Shown here: piece by piece, positions 9,609 through 20,894 of the stretch | Layout of the letters: every line of letters starts with the position of its first letter | Position numbering within the stretch: position 1 is the first letter of the stretch | Assembly (NCBI GenBank): GCA_011109175.1 | Contig: RDEW01000045.1 | Location: 177,417 to 241,416 of the forward strand | Length of the DNA: 64,000 bases | Source: Dicyema japonicum | Lineage: Eukaryota > Dicyemida > Rhombozoa > Dicyemidae | Direction: 5' to 3' | Position numbers and translations under genes: made by a program | The notes under the pieces: model-generated | The model's input: only the letters and a program-made list of their open reading frames with translations | Told to the model about the DNA's origin: nothing | Databases searched by the model: none

Positions 9609-10810
9609 TTAGATGATGGAAGATGTTAATTTGTACTTCAATTTCCATGTGTGTTGTATTCTTTCCGTCGCTGTTTGGGTGTTCTGATCCCGTAAGGCTA
9701 AGACGATGTCGTCTGCATAAGCCAGGAACAGGTCGTCTTCTTTATTCGGCGTCGGAATGTCAGCTGTACATAGGTTGAATAGGAATGGTGATAACGGCGA
9801 GCCCTGAGGTACTCCATTTAGGAATAAACGAGAGACAGAATGAATGTTTCCAATGCACACTCTACCTCTCCGTCCGCTAAGGAAGTTCATTAGCCAGCGT
9901 TTGAGGTTTTCAGGGATAACTGATTGGTAGATTTTCCATGTTAGGTTCTTCCTCGGCACAGAGTCGAAAGCTTTGTGGACGTCTAATGAGCATAACACAG
10001 TTTTATGGTGTCTTGGCTTGTACAGAAATCCGAGCAAATAAAGTTAGTCAGGGATGTAAAGAAGCTCGTTGTGGACTGATCCTTTTTGAAACCATGCTGG
10101 AATGGTTTATCGGAGGTCCTTTCAGTGATTTTTGCGAGGATAAGCTTTTCCAGAATTTTTGACATGGAGCATAAGAGAGAAATAGGCCTGAAGGAAGCTG
10201 GGTCTTCTTTCGGTTTTCCTGGCTTCAATACTGGGCGAATGTTTGCAAGTTTCCATATCGTTGGGATTGAGTTATAATTAATCGACCAGTTGTAGATTTT
10301 GGTCAGGGTACCGATTCCCTCATTTCCTAGGTTTTTTAGGAGGATTATGGGAATTCCGTCTGGACCATGAAAATGTGTTACATTTGTTGGCTTAGGGATT
10401 CCATTACCTTCTTTTCCGTGAAATAAGTTAATTGATCCCTTTTCGGTTTTCTTAGCAGGGGTTTGGGTTGGTCATTCCTCATGTGGTTTTTGTGAGAGAT
10501 TTTCGCGTAGTATTTTATNCTAGGTTTTTTAGGAGGATTATGGAAATTCCGTCTGGACCATGAAAATGTGTTACATTTGTTGGCTTAGGGATGCCACTAC
10601 CTCCTTTTCCGTGAAATAAGTTAATTGATCCTTTTTCGGTTTTCTTAGCAGGGGTTTGGGTTGGTCATTCCTCATGTGGTTTTTGTGAGAGATTTTCGCG
10701 TAGTATTTTATTAGGGCGTTTAGGTCCTTTTGGCTAAATTCGTCATTTATGGGTGTCCTCTCATCCACCTTCGAGATATTTCGAATTGTCTTCCAGATGA
10801 CGGTTGCGAT
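9609..10810 (-). mobile_element. 2A-type LINE, RT region, decayed, with an N join
   Basis: Minus-strand frames read ASFRPISLLCSMSKILEKLI, FQHGFKKDQSTTSFF, LDVHKAFDSVPRKNL, FLNGVPQGSPLSPFLFNL and LFLAYADDIVLALRD. These are RT motifs including the catalytic YADD, of the same group as the LINEs at 41.4 and 47.0 kb. The 5' part is ISHKNHMRNDQPKPLLRKPK near 10690-10620. A 192-bp segment is duplicated around the N at 10519. Confidence 0.85.
10327..10711 (-). repeat. 192-bp direct duplication split by a single N at 10519
   Basis: 10327-10518 and 10520-10711 both begin CTAGGTTTTTTAGGAGGATT and end TATTTTAT. This is the same pattern as at 9120 and looks like an unmerged contig overlap. Confidence 0.85.
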
Positions 10811-10899
10811 TTAATGACGTAAGGTGATATATATTATTTTAATTTCTATCGAAATATAATAAATATAATTAAATTTGTTTAAATTATTTTTGTTTGTGA

Positions 10900-12204
10900 A
10901 TGTGCAACAACAAAGTTCATTGCATCAATTTCGGTTATTATTCACGGTAATTATTATTATTACAAAGTACAATCACTGTCGGCTTTACTGGAGGAGTTAA
11001 GGTCTTTTCTATCGACGGACTTGCTGTCCTCGAACTCCTATACGATTCAACAGATGGTTTGGGTTCTTTTTGTATTCTTATACTACTCTGACGTCCATTC
11101 TGCCGAATGCATTGGCAATGTGGTCTCATTAGTCCAATTCCGTTGTCCCCGTCAGTTCATTCAGTACAACTTTGTGGATAAAACTGAAGTCAGCAAAGTA
11201 GAATTTCATGAGAACATAATAACATTCAAAATCAATAAAACATTAATATTAGTCCGTCTTCCAACTTCTCTTCATATTTTGGACGCTCATACCTATGAGT
11301 CCACCCACGTTCTCTCAGATTTGGAGATTTTTTCTACCGCCTTGGCTCTCTGCATGACATTCTCCCCAAACAGTTTGCTTACCCTTCCATGCCAGAAGTC
11401 GGGTCGGTGACCATCCGCAAAGTAACGGAAGACGTCGAGTTGGTATACTAAGACTTATTCCAGGAAACAGTCTATGTAGTTAAGCCATTTGACAAACAGA
11501 TATCACAGATTGAATTTAACTCACATGGGGATATGCTAGCCATAGCTTCAGTTGAGGTACAATCCACGTGGTAACTTTTAGGGGATTTACATTTATGTTG
11601 TAAAGGTCAATAGTGGGGACATCCTCTATCAGTTTCTCAGAGGAATAAGCAAACACGTATCAATATCTTCACTATTGTTTGCAAATGGAAACTGTCTGGT
11701 ATGTTCGTCTGATTCAGACACAGCCCACGTGTTTGAGATGTCCCCCAACATGTAATTTTATCAATAACCCTGGTAGATCTGTGGTTGGGAGTTACATTAC
11801 AAGCGCGGTCTCTTATTTACCTTTCGGGTCTTCGTTTATTATGAAAAGAAGCTCAATTGGAGCCAAGATCCCAGCTGGGGGTTCCCCACAAAGTCCTATT
11901 ACTGGAAACATGGGGGACTCTGCTGGTTGGCTGTTGCCTGCAAATCAGGGATGTTGCACATGTTTGTGGTGGACGTTCCCTGCGGACAGTGTATTCTGAT
12001 ACCCACTCAATGTAACCTACTAAAGTGGGGATATATTATAATTTCAGGATAGGGAGATACCACTTGACTATAAATCATGAGGATGAGGGAAGTTTCGTCT
12101 TCACTGACATGCAGTCCCTATCGAACACAAATTCTCCCTCCATAGAAGAGATTAGCAGTGTGGTTTCTTCGGAAATCCCAAAGAGGAAGAATCAGTTGAA
12201 GTGA
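10900..12204 (+). CDS. ATG18: ATG18/WIPI family PROPPIN beta-propeller, intron-rich
   Basis: It starts at ATG 10900 and stops at TGA 12202-12204. Introns of 21, 21, 25, 25 and 23 bp lie at 10947-10967, 11443-11463, 11557-11581, 11752-11776 and 12025-12047. Exons read CINFGYYSRTITVGFTGGVK, then ISQIEFNSHGDMLAIASVEG, FLRGISKHVSISSLLF, SDSDTAHVFEMSPN and WLAVACKSGMLHMFVVD, which follow the PROPPIN blade order. PROPPINs bind PI3P/PI(3,5)P2 through the (F/L)RRG loop and act in autophagosome formation and endolysosome traffic. Here the loop reads FLRG, so one of the two arginines is lost. Frame breaks are needed near 11075, 11380 and 11830. Substitution pattern and framing introns argue for a gene; the breaks leave a pseudogene possible. 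Confidence 0.88.
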
Positions 12205-12469
12205 AGAATAATAATCATGTAAAATTATGTTTTGACAGTTCTTCCAGTGATTAATATATAACCTTTCATTTTTTTAATTTTTAATCAAACAAACCTGTCT
12301 CTATGACAAATTGGTTCGTATCAATAGGCTTATTCAAGATTTCAACATTTTTTTATTCAACTACCACTCATCTTGTTGATGTAAGTCATCTGGTGTCAAG
12401 AAAAGTTTTCTCAAATTCATGACATGGATAATCGAATATTAATCTTTAATTGGTTAAACTCTTAAGTGG

Positions 12470-13030
12470 AAGACGAGGCCAACTAAACACCATTAAAATC
12501 ATAAAATATGGTCTATTGATGGGACTTTTTATGTCTTCCTTGGAAGCAGTTATTTACAATATCGGTGATAATTAATCACCATTTAATTCCGATAATATTC
12601 TATCTTTTAACATTAAAAAATGAATATGACACAATGCTTCTAATAATCAAACGTCTCATACGGATTTAGAACCAAGAGTTATTGTCTCAGATTTTGAAAA
12701 AGGAGCAATAAACTCTTTTCAAAAGTCATTTCCAAGGATAAATCGCTGCATCCATCTATGACAAAAATTTAATAAAAATATTGGAATTAGGAAATAATGA
12801 AGATATAAATAGGTTAAATGTAATTTAAAATTAACGATAGATTTGCAAAACTGTTGAAATGCCTCTCCTTTATTCCTACACATACTGTAAAGAACATATT
12901 TGCTTGGATGTGTCGAGATCAGATTTTCCTGCGATTCTAAGTCCATTATATCAATATTTCTAGATCAATTATATATTCTAGTTCGAACAAGTTTACCATA
13001 ATTCGACTTGATCCACAAAAAATCGTGAAA
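12470..13030 (+). pseudogene. MULE-type DNA transposase remnant
   Basis: It reads WSIDGTFYVFLG near 12510, then EPRVIVSDFEKGAINSFQKS near 12670-12730. WxxDGTF and the DFE-A-AF block are the catalytic-core signatures of Mutator-like transposases. Stops follow. No terminal inverted repeats were identified. Confidence 0.7.
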
Positions 13031-13249
13031 CCTGCCAACAAACTCCCCTATTACACTTTTATGTGATATTTCAAAAACCACCCAAGATACGACAATACTC
13101 ATAACTATGACAAATAAACACGCCTAATCTTAGACATCAAGAATCCAGAAAAGGATGATCTTATTTTCACTAATATTATTCATTAATCATAAAGAAAATT
13201 TCCTTCTCAAATCTATGAAGATTATATTTTAATCGAGTACTTGAAAGAG

Positions 13250-14130
13250 GATGGCTAGAAACCAGCATTGCCATCTTGAAAAGTCCTGGTGGCGTTCCGT
13301 ATGGTTTTCCATGATTGGGGGACGTTTAGTTTTCTCCGTAGTAAAAGTAGAGTTAGCACGATCTCCGTAATAATATTCTTAGACATCGGTTTTGTAGCAC
13401 TTCAGTTTGCTATGTGTCGATAGTGATAACAGATAACAGATAACATGATTTATTCGCAAAACCCCAACTAACTAAACAAGGTAAGAGCCATTAACTAAAG
13501 AGGAAAGCCAAGATTTGGGGTCGTCTATATCGGGGCACTCTCATGAGACACCGTATGTCTCTTCTCCGTAAAAAGCCCCAATTACAATGCGAGTTTCCAC
13601 AAGCAATGTAATAAATCACCGATTCTTCTCGTTTTTCTTTCGTATTCGTCATCAATTTCAGATGCTAAATCCAATCCATGTGCTTCAATTTAGTTTCGTT
13701 TATAATTAGAACTTCCATCTGGATCGTGCTGGCTATAGCAACCAGCACTGAGGCCCGTTTCCGAAGAGAACGGGCATTAACCAGGTTTATCCTGACTACT
13801 TCTGGTTTTTTTTCGGTGGCTGCTCTCTCTTCTCTGTATTGAAGCTTCTATACATGTCCTATTCCAGCCAGTTTTAATTTCTTATTCGTTCCAATTTTGG
13901 AAACTTCACTTTCTCCATTATGGGCATTTTTTCGTTTTAAAGATAATTTTCCATTCGATTCTTTCCTTTTTGGTCAATTTTGTTTTTCTTCGCAATGTTA
14001 GCTTCAACAGCCTTGGGACATCTTCAAAGTCGATTGATGAACACAATTCAAAAAACTTATTATTGTTTTTAACTGGACACTGCGATCTTCTATGTGAATC
14101 AGAACAAACAAAGCATCTTTCAACACATCT
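13250..14130 (-). mobile_element. LINE ORF1 zinc knuckle and start of endonuclease domain
   Basis: On the minus strand a CCHC knuckle CFVCSDSHRRSQCP lies near 14120-14070. Downstream, INLVNARSLRKRASVLVAI and MEVLIINETKLK near 13800-13700 match the N-terminus of an APE endonuclease domain. Frame breaks throughout. Confidence 0.65.
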
Positions 14131-14133
14131 CCA

Positions 14134-14357
14134 TTAGGCCTGAAGTATGTTTCTCAAACTCGTAGTATATTTCTTCGTCTTGTAGCACCAGTGGCACCAC
14201 CTCGGCCTAATTTTTCTAATTTTTTTTTCGATAGTGATAGTGCAATCCATGCAACACAGGCGTACTCGACACTCGGTAGAACACATCGTTTGTACAGATG
14301 CTCCAACGATGGGCTGGAAGATATAGGGAGTGCGCAATAGCCTTGAGAATTCATCAT
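14134..14357 (-). mobile_element. LINE C-terminal fragment
   Basis: The minus frame reads LEHLYKRCVLPSVEYACVAW followed by LSLSKKKLEKL, the LYKxxVxPxxEYACxAW block found after RT in the 2A-type LINEs. Confidence 0.7.
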
Positions 14358-14359
14358 GA

Positions 14360-15170
14360 AAGATTATAAAAGATTATAAATGCGTCAAAAGTGTTTTTGT
14401 TTATTAACTCAAAAAAGGAATTAATTAGCTGATTCCGACAACTCTGAAGATCCTCAACTTTTCCTGATGTTGGATTTTTGATCCAGCACAGCTACCGATT
14501 GGACGGGAGGCAGTGTTTCCCATATATTACTCCAGTGTGATGTATTTTCTGCTTTTATTGGTGGAATGGTATTTCTGTGGCAGGCACTTCAGTTTTCGAA
14601 GGGCTACGAAACCCTTTCCATTTTCGGATAAGATGTTCGAGAGTGGAGTGTGATAATTCTTCCAGTTTTGCCAAGTGTTTTATTGACGTAGCTATTAAAT
14701 CAATAATTTCAATTTTGCTTTACTAAAAATAAATTTATATAATTTTTCCTTTCACTGTAAAAAATAAAAATCTCATGAAATTACCAAATTGTAAAATTCA
14801 GGTCATCGACTTTATTAGTTTTTTCATACGGTTTGAAAAATCGAACAATGCATGATTTTTTTATTTACCCTCTGTCTCTTCAAGTGAAGGAATCCGATGG
14901 ATGACAAAAGCGTAACTACCAATGACGGACGTTCCCAGAGATCCAAAAAGTTAACCCCATGTGTGGAGTAAACAGTAGACTGACCAAGACACGAAAAAAG
15001 GAGATCTGTTTCGTGGTGGTGACCGCAACGGTGGCGCTCCAGGTTTACTTGAGTATCACGAGGAAAAAAAGATTCACTGATGACTGGTGGAGGACGACCA
15101 AGAAACTTGTTTAATCTATTTCTTCTGATATTTTCCCTGTAGTGATAATGTAAATTTATTCAGTTTTTCA
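14360..15170. other. Mostly unassigned, possible LINE-derived repeat
   Basis: 14870-14925 resembles 51170-51215 (both contain CGTAACTACCAAT after a CTTCAA motif), so part of this is a dispersed repeat. No coding frame is supported. Confidence 0.35.
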
Positions 15171-15199
15171 TAAATTGAAACCAAATATGCATGTCTTTG

Positions 15200-15600
<401 letters not shown>

Positions 15601-15678
15601 TTATGTTTTTGCAAAAAAATAATTTTTAAGTGTTGAAAATATTTACCCCAGTACAATTACTCTCCAACGATTCGCACA

Positions 15679-17607
15679 TTAACATGTTGTCCAATCTAGT
15701 CGTGTCCGACCCTTGGAGATCTCATGAACGAGTTTCCTCAACTCTCCCCGATCCTTTGCAATTTGGAGTAGCCTTGATATAGGCATTCCCGTGACGTCTT
15801 CCACCGTGGATAGCCACCGAGTCCTTGGTCGGCCAGGTCTTCTCTTCCCAGTAATATTGCTCAGCATAATGGTTCTTACCAGTGAATCAGAGCGGACAAC
15901 ATGCCCAAAGAACGTCAATCTGTGTTTTACGATTCTTCCCTCTAGTGAAATGTCAGTCTCTACCCGTTTGAGTACATTGATGGTTGTTACTTTGGAGGTC
16001 CAAGGGATTCTTAGTAACCTCCTCCAGCACCACAGCTCAAAAGCATTAATTTTTCTCCTATCCGCCTTTTTCAATGTCCATGATTCTGCGCTGTATAAAA
16101 AAACCGGGAACACGATTGCATTAGCTAATCTGCATTTGGTCCTTAAAGAAATATCTTTGTTTTTTCCAAATTCTATTCATTCTCTGGAAGGTGTCTCGTC
16201 CCATGGCAATTCGCCTCTTGATTTCCAGACCTTCGTCACCATTCCGATTAATTAGACATCCCAGAAAGTTAACATTATCGCAACTCTCTATTTTCTCATT
16301 CCCAATTTTTAGTTCCATTATTAGCAGTAGTCATAATTTTGGTCTTCTTGATATTTAGCAATAAACCAAAGACAGCGCTCTCTTCTCTGAATCTTGGAAT
16401 CAACTCCCTGAGGCCATCCTCTGTTTCAGCCAGTAATGTTGTATCGTCAGCATAGCGCAAATTATTGATGTTCCCATTTTTGATACAGTATCCAATTTAG
16501 TCATGATCATTTCGGCATAAATATTGAATAGGGTGGAGATAATAAGCATCCTTGTTTTACTCCTTTACTAATTTTGAACCAATCGGTATCTCCATACACT
16601 GACCACAGCTTGTCATGTATAACGGAATCAAAAGCTTTCTGATAGTCAATGAAGCACATGTATGCAGTCTTTTGGGATTCATAGGCTTTCTCCATAATCC
16701 ATCGGAAATTTGCTATATGGTCACGTGTGCCTTGTCCCTTCCTGAATCCTGCTTGGACATCCGGTAGAATCATTTCGGCATTTGGCATTAGACGATGTTG
16801 TATTATCTTTATAAGTATTTTGCTGACGTGGGGAATTAAGGCTATTGTACGATAGTTTGAACAGTCCTTGCTATCCCCTTTTTTCGGTATTGGAATAAAT
16901 ATAGATCTTTTCCACTCGCGTGGCCAAATACCAGTATCCAAATTTTTTGACATAGACTGGTGATAGCTGTCACTGGTGTAGCTTTCAACAATTCGCTTGA
17001 GATGTTGTCAATCCCCGGTACCTTGTTCCCCGTTAATTGCCGTGTGGTCCACACGCATTCCTCCTCAAGGATTTTATGCCCCTAACCCGACGTTGCTTCA
17101 TCAACACATATGGGTGGGCACACAGTTTCTGTATATAGACGTTCCGTATATTCTCTCCAACGATTTCGGATGTTCTGTTGGCTTAGCAATTCAACACCAT
17201 CCTTGTCCTTGATTTTGCCCATCATTTTCGTAAAGGGGGTTCGTAATCTTTTTGGTTGTAAATACGCATTCCTAGTGTGACCTCTCTTATAGTCATCTTC
17301 CATTTTTGAAGTGTAACCTCCAGTAGTCTTCTTTATCCTTCCTGACTGCCTTTTTGAATTCAGAGTTAGGTTTTCTTATCTCGTCTATATTCCCAGAGAC
17401 TTTAGCAGCTTTACGAGCCTCAGCAATGTTTAGGGTGTTGGCAGAGAGCCACTCAGAGCACTTAACCGGCGTTTTGTATTTGACATGTTTTATTGCAGCG
17501 TTCCTGATAACCAACTGCATATCATTCCATAATTCATCAGGCATCCTTCCGTTCAAATCAAGTAATCCAATATTTTGCTTAACTTCCATCTTCAATAATA
17601 TCATCAA
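15679..17607 (-). mobile_element. Endonuclease-RT LINE (RTE/BovB-like), internally deleted
   Basis: The minus strand in 5' to 3' order reads WKRSIFIPIPKKGDSKDCSN, LPDVQAGFRKGQGTRDHIAN, FIDYQKAFDSVIHDKLW, then at once TDWFKISKGVKQGCLLSP, and finally ESWTLKKADRRKINAFELWC and KRRPGRPRTRWLSTVEDV. The RT stretch between the DKLW block and TDWF is about 30 residues short, an internal deletion. The RT block at about 16500 is also cut before the YADD motif, which is not seen in frame. Confidence 0.88.
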
Positions 17608-17639
17608 ATGGGTATCGGACGAAAACCAATAAAACTCAA

Positions 17640-18245
17640 ATCTTCAACATCAGTAGACTCATCAATTTGAATGGCAAAACCATTAGAATTATTTAAACGA
17701 ATTAGTAACTGGTTTCAATACTTTCCGAAAGTTCCTGAATTCGCCTTGATATAGTATTATTTGACAAAGGATCAAGATACAGTTTCTTATAAATTTGTTC
17801 GCCATGAATACACTCGATGGTTTTTTTGAACATGGCTTTATAAGATTTTCAGCAATTGTATGTGCCTCTACACAACGTGCTACAAGATAACTCACCTGTT
17901 TAGTTAAAATGATTATATACTTCATAAGATGCTCTGATCGATTTTAAATTGTCGTCTTTTGCAAATTGGACAGTTCAAACTTGCACCTTGTAGATGCATT
18001 TAATTTTTTCAAAAAAGGAAATATATTTATCCTTTATGAGGATGCTTCATCAATAGATGTCTTGATAGCTCGGCAGGAACAAGAGATGTGCTAGGAATTA
18101 TTTGATGGCATATTACACATTCTGCCGTATGCGGTAAATCAGATCCATTCTGAGAAAACCCATATGAGAGGTAGCTTTCATCATGTTTTCTATAATTATA
18201 ATTATAAAAAACCTTTTTTGAATATTTTTGGAATCTCTTATGCAA
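17640..18245 (-). pseudogene. hAT transposase N-terminal fragment with BED-like zinc finger
   Basis: The minus strand reads KHDESYLSYGFSQNGS, then ECVICHQIIPSTSLVPAELS and RHLLMKHPHKG, a Cys2-His2 BED-type finger. Further on comes VSYLVARCVEAHTIAENLIK, the start of the catalytic region. It resembles the ZBED5/SCAND3 group. Broken by stops. Confidence 0.8.
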
Positions 18246-18399
18246 TTATTGTTTCTCATTAAAATCTTATAAAATTAACTAAAACTTAACTAACTAACCC
18301 AAAAGAGAAACTAGATATACGCGTTGATGTTTAATATATTTTAATAATTAAAAACTAGTATTAAATAAATATAATAATATAATAAATTCCCATTTGACC

Positions 18400-19660
18400 C
18401 ATCATACTACTAAATTCATTACGCAAAGTCTTGGCAAACATTGTGCTTGAACAAATAAAAGGATCTGCTTACAATTACCAACCAGATAGTCAAAGTGGTT
18501 TTCGAGAAGAGAGATCCACAGCTGATCCGGTCTGTAGTCACAGATGGAGGTGTGCAACATATCAAAGATACTGTAACGCCACGAATATTCTGGGAATTGA
18601 CCTATAAAGAGCTTTTGATACGGTTAACAGGAACAAGTTAATGGGGTACTGAGCGGATTTCTTGATGAGTCGAGTCTAAGGATGACCGGAATCTACTTTC
18701 CAACCACTAGCTCCTTGTGAGAGTCGGAAAGACCTATTCAAGGAAAATTTGAAACACTCCACAAGGAGACTCTCTTTCTCCTCTACTATTCACAATCTAT
18801 TTGGAAGCCGCAATGAAGGAACTTAGACCGTTATACCATGGAAAGACGGAAGAAGTGATCTACGCGGACGATGTAGACTTAATTTATGAAGACAAAGAGG
18901 TCATGGAAAACCTATTAGAAAAAGCACCAGATGTACTATGGAAATGGTTTCTTACTGTGAACAGAGAGAAAACAGAACTCACAGATATAAGAAGGATGAG
19001 TAACGTCCTAGATGAGAAGTGGCGACAAGTAAAGAAACTCGGTTCACTTATGGGAGATAGCAAAGATATCTTACGTAGGAAAACTCTAGCCAATGCTGCG
19101 TTATATAAACTGAAAAATGGCTCAATCAAAAAGACACGAAAATGAGAATCCTATTATCGACTCATTCATAAAACCCGTACTTTTATATAACGCTGGAACT
19201 TGGGTGACTTCATCAGCGGGTATGGAAAGACTAGACTCGTTCCACAGAGGTCAGCTGAGAAAAATAACAGGAACTACTTGGCCTACGAGAATATCGAGGA
19301 ATGCTTTATATAAGAGATGCAGCACTAGACCTATCAGCTTAGAAGTACTGGAATCCCGATGGAAGCTCTTCGGACACGTGCTGAGGATGGAATTAACATC
19401 CCCACCGAATATATATATGAAAACATACTATGTTAGTCAAGAAGGCCGCTATCGTGGAAGACCTAGAGCAACACTGCCAATAGTTTTACAAAAAGACCTG
19501 ATCAAAAGAAATCTAAAAAATACCGACGACCTGTACAACATGAGAGCTTTGGCTAGGAACAGTGGAGCATGGAAAAGGATGACATCTAACCTTGTTTCTT
19601 TTGCTGCACATGATATAATTAGCATGGCTCTCGTGAAGTGCTTCAATAATAATAATAAAT
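18400..19660 (+). mobile_element. LINE copy: RT to C-terminus with AAT-repeat tail
   Basis: After decayed RT motifs, the frame reads VIYADDVDLIYEDKEVMENL (YADD core), IDSFIKPVLLYNAGTWVTSS, LDSFHRGQLRKITGTTWPTR and SRWKLFGHVLRME. It ends in an AATAATAATAATAAAT tail at 19645-19660. A related fragment lies on the minus strand at 28750-29030. Confidence 0.8.
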
Positions 19661-19697
19661 TCCCAACCTCCGCGGAATTCCAGGTTGGGAACCACTG
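19660..19697 (+). repeat. hAT-like 3' terminus with a 10-bp hairpin
   Basis: TTCCCAACCT at 19660-19669 pairs with AGGTTGGGAA at 19682-19691, and the segment ends GGTTGGGAACCACTG at 19697. This resembles the CCGCGG...GGTTGxGAACCACTG ends of Charlie-like hAT elements. It abuts the LINE tail, so only the terminus remains. Confidence 0.5.
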
Positions 19698-20029
19698 CTC
19701 TACGGGGACGTTGAGCAAAACCTAGTTGCACTGTTCGAAGGTTGAAAATCCTCTAACTAAATATTTAAAGTATTTTCAAGAAAGGCAGTGATTTGAGGTA
19801 CATTTTATCAAGAATTCTGTGGAAATTCTCTCATCCAAGAGTTAAAAGCCCTTGTTTAAAAGAGTATTTCATCATTCTCTCGGATTTCCTTTCTTCTACA
19901 ACTGGGGGTTGACTTCTTGTTGATGATTCCTTTTGCCGATTAATCCTCTACTATTAAATTCTATCAGATTGTCCAATAGTTGCGTCTATACGTGTCAATA
20001 TTAGTAAGACTTGTTCCACTATTGTATAC

Positions 20030-20352
20030 ATCTCACAGATTACTTTGTATCTACCCAACTATACACCGAATTTACACTTTTCTATTGAAAACTGTATCTT
20101 ATATGGTGATTTCAATGCTCACCATCCTCCATGGCTATCCTCTGGCATACCTGATAAACATGGAGTGCAAATACTCCATTCAATGAACGTTCATGATCTC
20201 CTGACTTACCACAACCAAATTTTAATTCGCTTTTTTGATGCTGCTGTCTTTACAGACTGTCTAATTGCTACCGACAAAAAATTATTTGCTGTGGTTTCAT
20301 CACTAATCGTCTACTTCTTTCCTGAAATTATTAATCTTTTCAAAGAACCATG
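20030..20352 (+). mobile_element. LINE endonuclease-domain fragment
   Basis: It reads ILYGDFNAHHPPWLSSGIPD followed by HGVQILHSMNVHDLL, matching the GDFNAxHPxW catalytic block of APE endonucleases in the 2A-type LINEs. Confidence 0.75.
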
Positions 20353-20894
20353 AACTCTAATGAAGGTAGAATATCTTTCTGAAGTCAAAATGCATGATCG
20401 TCGGGATGAGCGTTAATTTGCCTAAATCCAAAGTTATCTGCCAATAGCAAATACAAGAATTCGAAAAATTTGGAGAATATTAAATAAATTCTGCAGAGCC
20501 ATACTAGCTATAACTCCTCCAGACAGAATATAAATTTTATTCAAGTAAAAAACAGTTATCATAACTAATCGTTGAGGCGGAACCAAGGAATTCTCGTCAC
20601 TTCCTTTTTTTCTTTTTGTGAGTGTGAAATCTTTTGTAGACGGCCCTGTTCCGCATTGAGATTCACAGATGACGGCGTCACTCGTCAGGTCATTGTAGTT
20701 ATTTGTTAACTTTCTATTTATTTATGCGAAAGCCTGTAAATATATGGTTACATGCACAAAGGTAATACAGGATTGTCCTCTTGGGGGAATAATCTTTATG
20801 CAATTTGCCTATGACATTAAATTTAAGAATTCATAATTAGGTCAAGACGTAATGGATCGAACTTTAATGATTAAGTACGTTTTAGTTTAGTTTG

